Shown here: piece after piece, positions 6,355-9,251 of the stretch
Position numbering within the stretch: the stretch's first letter is position 1
How the letters are laid out: every line of letters begins with the position of its first letter
Origin: CAZHAM01 sp964530415
Lineage (GTDB): Bacteria; Patescibacteriota; WWE3; UBA101185; UBA10185
Assembly (NCBI GenBank): GCA_964530415.1
Contig: CAZHAM010000026.1
Location: 1 to 9,251, forward strand
Direction of reading: 5' to 3'
DNA: 9,251 nucleotides
Notes under the pieces: model-generated
What the model was told of the DNA's origin: nothing
The model's database searches: none
Seen by the model: the letters and a program-made list of their open reading frames with translations, nothing else
Program-made: the position numbers and the translations under genes

Positions 6355-7128
6355 CTAAAGCTTAGTTAAAACTTCGTAACCACTATCGGTCACTAATACC
6401 GTGTGCTCAAATTGAGCAAAACACTTTTTATCTCTCATTCGTGTTTCCCAACCTGCCGTTGCGATTAAATCAGGTTTTCCTTCACAAACCAGAGCTTCTG
6501 TGCAAATTGTCATTCCCGAAATTAAAACCGGACCTTCGGTTGAATTTCCATAGCACGGAACTTGTGGATACTCATGCATTTTATAACCAATGCCGTGGCC
6601 AGCGTAGTCCCTTAAAACATCGCAACCGTTTTGACGAGCAGTTTCTTCAAACGCATGAGAAACAACCCCCATGTTTTGACCAGCCTTAATCATTGAGATC
6701 GCGTTGTACATTGATTTTTCACTTGTTTCTATCAGATTTTGTTTGTTTTCTGAAATTTTACCCACACCCTTTGCAAATGCAGCATCCACATGCAAATCTT
6801 TGTATTTAATAACTGTATCCACTGTTATAACGTCTCCCTCTTTAAGAACTCGGCCCTTTGTTGGAAAACAATGAACAGATTGATCGTTTATGCTTATACA
6901 AAGACCGGTTGGAAAAGGTACCATATCGTAAGGAGCGTAGTTTTTACACGCTGGAATTGCTTTGTTTTCCTTGCAAAATTTAATGAAATAGTCTTCTAAG
7001 TCCCATACATTGATTTCGGGCTTTATTAACAGTGAGATTTCATCTAAGACTTGGGCTAATAACCTTCCACCTTGTCGCATAGTGTTGATTTCTTGTTCAT
7101 TTTTTATTATTTTGTTTTTGGGTTTCAT
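6355..7128 (-). CDS. map: Type I methionine aminopeptidase
   Basis: This 257-aa cytosolic enzyme removes the initiator methionine from nascent proteins. All expected residues of the pita-bread fold are present: substrate-contact His86 (in SVHCFP), metal ligands Asp104 (TVDTVI), Asp115 (HVDAAF), His178 (GHGIG), Glu211 (CTEALV) and Glu241 (QFEHT), and the second active-site His185 (KMHE). The length is typical of the bare bacterial form without a zinc-finger extension. The ATG at 7126-7128 has TATAAT 8 nt upstream, inside the 21-bp gap after the kinase-like gene, so the gene has its own promoter although it follows that gene closely. The stop codon is TAG. Confidence 0.97.
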   Translation of the reverse strand: MKPKNKIIKNEQEINTMRQGGRLLAQVLDEISLLIKPEINVWDLEDYFIKFCKENKAIPACKNYAPYDMVPFPTGLCISINDQSVHCFPTKGRVLKEGDVITVDTVIKYKDLHVDAAFAKGVGKISENKQNLIETSEKSMYNAISMIKAGQNMGVVSHAFEETARQNGCDVLRDYAGHGIGYKMHEYPQVPCYGNSTEGPVLISGMTICTEALVCEGKPDLIATAGWETRMRDKKCFAQFEHTVLVTDSGYEVLTKL

Positions 7129-7136
7129 TTGAATGA

Positions 7137-7142
7137 ATTATA
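7137..7142 (-). promoter_or_regulatory. -10 element of map
   Basis: Perfect TATAAT on the minus strand, ending 8 nt before the map ATG. With usual spacing transcription begins 0-2 nt before the ATG. Confidence 0.6.
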
Positions 7143-7149
7143 CCGCAAT

Positions 7150-7722
7150 TTACTTTAGCAAGGTTTCCAAGTCAGCGAGTATTGTTTGCAGTTCTGAGTT
7201 TGCATCTAAGCTGAATACGCCAACTTTCTTATCGAAAGGTTCTAAATCCTTAAATTTTGTGCAGTAATCATAAAAAGATTTGTAAGTTTTGAAAATCTTA
7301 ATTTTATAGTTTTTAGCATCCTTGAGTCTTTGCCAAGCTGTTTTAGGATTAATCAACAGTTCAACTATATAAATTTCCCAGCCATCGCTTATTAAATTCT
7401 GAAAATTGATATTATCCAGTGTTGTTTTCAAAGATTCAGATTTTCTCCACGGCTGACACCAGATAAAAGATTTTCCGGAGTTAATTTGGGCCACAGCTTT
7501 ATTAAGTAAAAACCTGTATTTGAGGTTTTTAAGTCTGGTTAATTGTGGAAAAGTTGATTTAAATTCTTTAAATTCTGGACTAAAGATATCTACAAAGTCC
7601 GGGTCTAGTATCTGCATCCCGTGTTGCTGATTTAGATAATTGGAAACAGCACTTTTTCCCGAACCCGGAATTCCACGGAAGAATAGTATTTTTCTTGAAT
7701 TTTTACTGTCCACAGCAAACAT
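7150..7722 (-). CDS. P-loop kinase-like protein (AAA_33 type)
   Basis: The 190-aa protein opens with a beta strand (KILFFR) and a Walker A motif GIPGSGKS at 17-24. An acidic LDPDFVD segment follows at 39-45, where related small-molecule and polynucleotide kinases place their second strand. A later helix with NPKTAWQRLKDA (about 122-133) resembles the lid region, where these enzymes carry a catalytic Arg. This fits the small zeta-toxin/polynucleotide-kinase-like group of phosphotransferases; the substrate is unknown. No partner antitoxin gene is visible. The ATG at 7720-7722 is given, but a GATAAT box ends only 2 nt before it. A GTG at 7711-7713 (Val4) lies 11 nt after the box and may be the true start. 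The gene is divergent from the SIMPL gene. Confidence 0.82.
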   Translation of the reverse strand: MFAVDSKNSRKILFFRGIPGSGKSAVSNYLNQQHGMQILDPDFVDIFSPEFKEFKSTFPQLTRLKNLKYRFLLNKAVAQINSGKSFIWCQPWRKSESLKTTLDNINFQNLISDGWEIYIVELLINPKTAWQRLKDAKNYKIKIFKTYKSFYDYCTKFKDLEPFDKKVGVFSLDANSELQTILADLETLLK

Positions 7723-7724
7723 AG

Positions 7725-7730
7725 ATTATC
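7725..7730 (-). promoter_or_regulatory. Candidate -10 element of the kinase-like gene
   Basis: GATAAT on the minus strand, a 5 of 6 match. It ends 2 nt before the annotated ATG and 11 nt before an in-frame GTG. No good -35 is seen at the usual distance. Confidence 0.35.
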
Positions 7731-7759
7731 AAAAATTCTTTCAAAAATCACACAAAATA

Positions 7760-7787
7760 TTCACATAAACCCATAACTATGTATAAT
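7760..7787 (+). promoter_or_regulatory. Promoter of the SIMPL gene (-35 and -10)
   Basis: TTCACA (7760-7765, 5 of 6 to the -35 consensus) and a perfect TATAAT (7782-7787) are separated by 16 bp. The -10 ends 6 nt before the ATG at 7794, so the transcript should begin at that ATG. This is the best two-part promoter in the window. Confidence 0.7.
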
Positions 7788-7793
7788 TTAAAT

Positions 7794-8615
7794 ATGCCCG
7801 GAAAAACTTTAAAAACCGCCAGTGGTTCGGAAAAGGTAAGTTCACCCTTAACAACCATTGTGCCACAAAATTATTCAAATATTTTCGCGCTTGGATTCCG
7901 TAATTTAGCCGCTATTTTTATAAGTGTTGCTCTAATCTTTGGTATGTATTTAATTGGAAACAACTGGAGCAGCCTTTTTCAATCTAGCCACAGGTACATT
8001 ACGGTTACCGGCACGAGTTCGTCTAATGTAAAAAATGAGATCGCAAGGTTTAACGCCAGTGTAACAGTAACTAATGAATCTAAAGAGCAGGCGCTCTCAG
8101 AGGCCAATGAAAAAATTAAAAGCATTCTCGATGCAATTAAAGCTTATGGCGTTACCGATAAGGATATTAAAACAAACACTGTGAACGTATTCCAAATGGA
8201 AGAGCCGTATTACGAAGATGGTATTCAAAAATTCTCTCCCGGAGACTGGAGAGCGTATATGGGTATCGAAATAGTTTATAGAGATATTGATTCTATAGAT
8301 ATGTTTGCAGAAATGTTAGCACTTTTAGATATTTCAGATATGTCGGGTCCAAACTTTGAAAACGATGACTCCAAACTCGATGAATCTGGTCTGTTAAGAT
8401 CAGCTGTTAAAAACGCTTCTATCAAAGCGAATGAATTAGCAACTATATCCGGCGGTAAACTAGGTAAAATAGTGAATATTGTTGAAACCGGATCCAACCA
8501 ACTTGGTATAGTACCTATGTACGATAGGGGAATGGGGGGCGGAGGAGGTATTCCAATGCAACCGGGAACCTCTGAGGTATCAAGATCTGTAACTGTAACT
8601 TACGAATTGAATTAA
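7794..8615 (+). CDS. Membrane-anchored SIMPL (DUF541) domain protein
   Basis: From the ATG at 7794 the protein has 273 residues. A basic, polar N-terminus (1-34) leads to one membrane helix (about 35-55). A SIMPL/DUF541 domain fills residues 68-273, beginning YITVTGTSSS and containing the typical NASVTVTNESKEQAL strand-helix, the TNTVNVFQMEEPYY region and the closing VSRSVTVTYEL strand. A Gly/Met-rich loop (about 244-258) precedes the last strand. The domain should lie outside the cytoplasmic membrane; E. coli YggE is a relative, but the molecular function is not settled. An upstream in-frame ATG at 7779 overlaps the -10 box and is unlikely to be used. The gene is monocistronic, with its own promoter and terminator. 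Confidence 0.9.
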   Translation: MPGKTLKTASGSEKVSSPLTTIVPQNYSNIFALGFRNLAAIFISVALIFGMYLIGNNWSSLFQSSHRYITVTGTSSSNVKNEIARFNASVTVTNESKEQALSEANEKIKSILDAIKAYGVTDKDIKTNTVNVFQMEEPYYEDGIQKFSPGDWRAYMGIEIVYRDIDSIDMFAEMLALLDISDMSGPNFENDDSKLDESGLLRSAVKNASIKANELATISGGKLGKIVNIVETGSNQLGIVPMYDRGMGGGGGIPMQPGTSEVSRSVTVTYELN

Positions 8616-8622
8616 AAATCAC

Positions 8623-8653
8623 AAGCCCCGGGGTTAAATCTCGGGGCTTTTTG
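8623..8653 (+). terminator. Intrinsic terminator after the SIMPL gene
   Basis: AAGCCCCG (8623-8630) pairs perfectly with CGGGGCTT (8642-8649) around an 11-nt loop, and a run of Ts follows. It starts 8 nt after the TAA stop. It is the strongest terminator in the window. Confidence 0.92.
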
Positions 8654-8654
8654 T

Positions 8655-8662
8655 TATAGAAT
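8655..8662 (+). promoter_or_regulatory. Candidate -10 element of the lytic transglycosylase gene
   Basis: TATAGAAT contains TAGAAT (8657-8662, 5 of 6), ending 8 nt before the ATG at 8671. TATAGA with TG at 8652-8653 is an alternative extended form. The box follows directly on the T tract of the terminator, so any -35 region would fall in the hairpin. Confidence 0.5.
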
Positions 8663-8670
8663 TACTCTGT

Positions 8671-9251
8671 ATGAATAATTTACCGTTTGATTTAACTGAA
8701 CTTAAAAATTCTAAAGACGATTTAATCAAAAAAATTGAAACTGAATTCCCCGAAATATATGCTTGGCTAAAAAGTACTGGTGTAGATTTATTTGAAATAG
8801 GTCATTACGCAAAAAGTTTGGCGGCCATATCCCTAGTTTCACTTACAATGCTAACAAGTGCGGCCGCAACTGTTCCTTATACAGTCCCGAGTATAGAAAA
8901 AGAAAAAGAAGTTTTAGCGCTAAATTCAGACGCGCTGCCGGAGTTAACTAAAGATCAACAACAAGCCCATGATGTTTGGAATAAATACTACGATGAAATA
9001 CGAGCATCGTCAGCCAAATACAAAGTGGATCCGAAACTTATTTTTGCAACAATTATGGTCGAATCTAGAGGAAATCCCGAAGCTATTCGTTACGAACCCG
9101 CCATTAACGATGCGAGTTACGGACTCGGTCAGATTTTATACGGAACCGCCGTCTTGATGGGGTATGAAGGCACACCACAACAACTAAAAGATCCTGCAGT
9201 TAATATTGATATGATTGCCCGATACCACAGGTATAATTTGGATACATACGG
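8671..9251 (+). CDS. Membrane-anchored lytic transglycosylase (SLT domain), 3' end missing
   Basis: The frame is open from the ATG at 8671 to the window edge (193 codons). Residues 1-46 are polar and charged. A hydrophobic segment covers about 47-66 and ends in AAA, which could be a membrane anchor or a cleaved signal with a long N-region. A charged linker (75-95) and an SLT/lysozyme-like fold follow. Glu131 in TIMVESRGNPEA fits the catalytic acid of family GH23, and SYGLGQI (149-155) matches the conserved S-x-GLMQI block with Gly for Met. A late MIARYHRYNLDTYG segment also fits the fold. Such enzymes cleave peptidoglycan between MurNAc and GlcNAc. The C-terminus, and any cell-wall-binding domain there, lies outside the window. 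Confidence 0.88.
   Translation, partial: MNNLPFDLTELKNSKDDLIKKIETEFPEIYAWLKSTGVDLFEIGHYAKSLAAISLVSLTMLTSAAATVPYTVPSIEKEKEVLALNSDALPELTKDQQQAHDVWNKYYDEIRASSAKYKVDPKLIFATIMVESRGNPEAIRYEPAINDASYGLGQILYGTAVLMGYEGTPQQLKDPAVNIDMIARYHRYNLDTY

Noticed and set aside
6355..6365. Palindrome CTAAAGCTTAG at the end of map
   Set aside because: It is an 11-base self-complementary sequence without loop or T tract and overlaps the stop codon, so it is not a convincing terminator or operator.
7150..7793. Toxin-antitoxin module based on the zeta-toxin-like kinase fold
   Set aside because: No small antitoxin-like gene is next to it. The neighbours are map and a SIMPL gene, and the fold is shared by many metabolic kinases.
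8969..9157. Plus-strand frame of 62 codons inside the last gene
   Set aside because: It is out of frame with the transglycosylase, whose catalytic motifs lie in the overlapping frame.

Overview
The window is an AT-rich, gene-dense stretch of bacterial chromosome. It holds one tRNA gene, eight complete and confidently called protein genes, one complete small gene of unknown function, and one gene cut by the right edge. Gene content is ordinary housekeeping. Small gaps, reduced proteins, little Shine-Dalgarno use and the general style of the proteins suggest a streamlined bacterium such as a Patescibacteria/CPR member. That placement is an inference from style; no marker here proves it. TAA, TAG and TGA are all used as stops and no gene contains an internal TGA, so the standard bacterial code fits.

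Layout, left to right: tRNA-His (+); an EamA/DMT-family transporter (-); a 75-aa unknown protein (+) with the only good Shine-Dalgarno sequence in the window and a hairpin terminator; a DEAD-box RNA helicase (-) with an Arg/Gly/Ser-rich N-terminal tail; the ribosome-associated GTPase TypA/BipA (-); a HAD-family phosphatase (+); an unrecognised polytopic membrane protein (-) whose 3' end overlaps that of the phosphatase; methionine aminopeptidase (-); a P-loop kinase-like protein (-); a membrane-anchored SIMPL-domain protein (+) followed by a strong intrinsic terminator; and the first 193 codons of a membrane-anchored lytic transglycosylase (+).

TypA and the helicase lie in the same direction and both fit ribosome assembly or RNA remodelling. 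Methionine aminopeptidase adds protein maturation. The SIMPL protein and the transglycosylase face outward to the cell envelope. Most genes appear to have their own promoter rather than sharing a long operon.

The most interesting signals are in expression control. First, nearly every protein gene has a TATAAT-like -10 box ending only 6-12 nt before its start codon and no Shine-Dalgarno sequence, which predicts leaderless or near-leaderless mRNAs. Second, the helicase gene is bracketed by a near-perfect inverted repeat (about 18 matched bases per arm), one arm just before its start codon and one spanning its stop codon, so the two ends of its mRNA could pair. Third, a 13-codon upstream reading frame ends 2 nt before the helicase start codon. 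I found no CRISPR array, insertion sequence or phage module, and no gap between genes is longer than about 120 bases.
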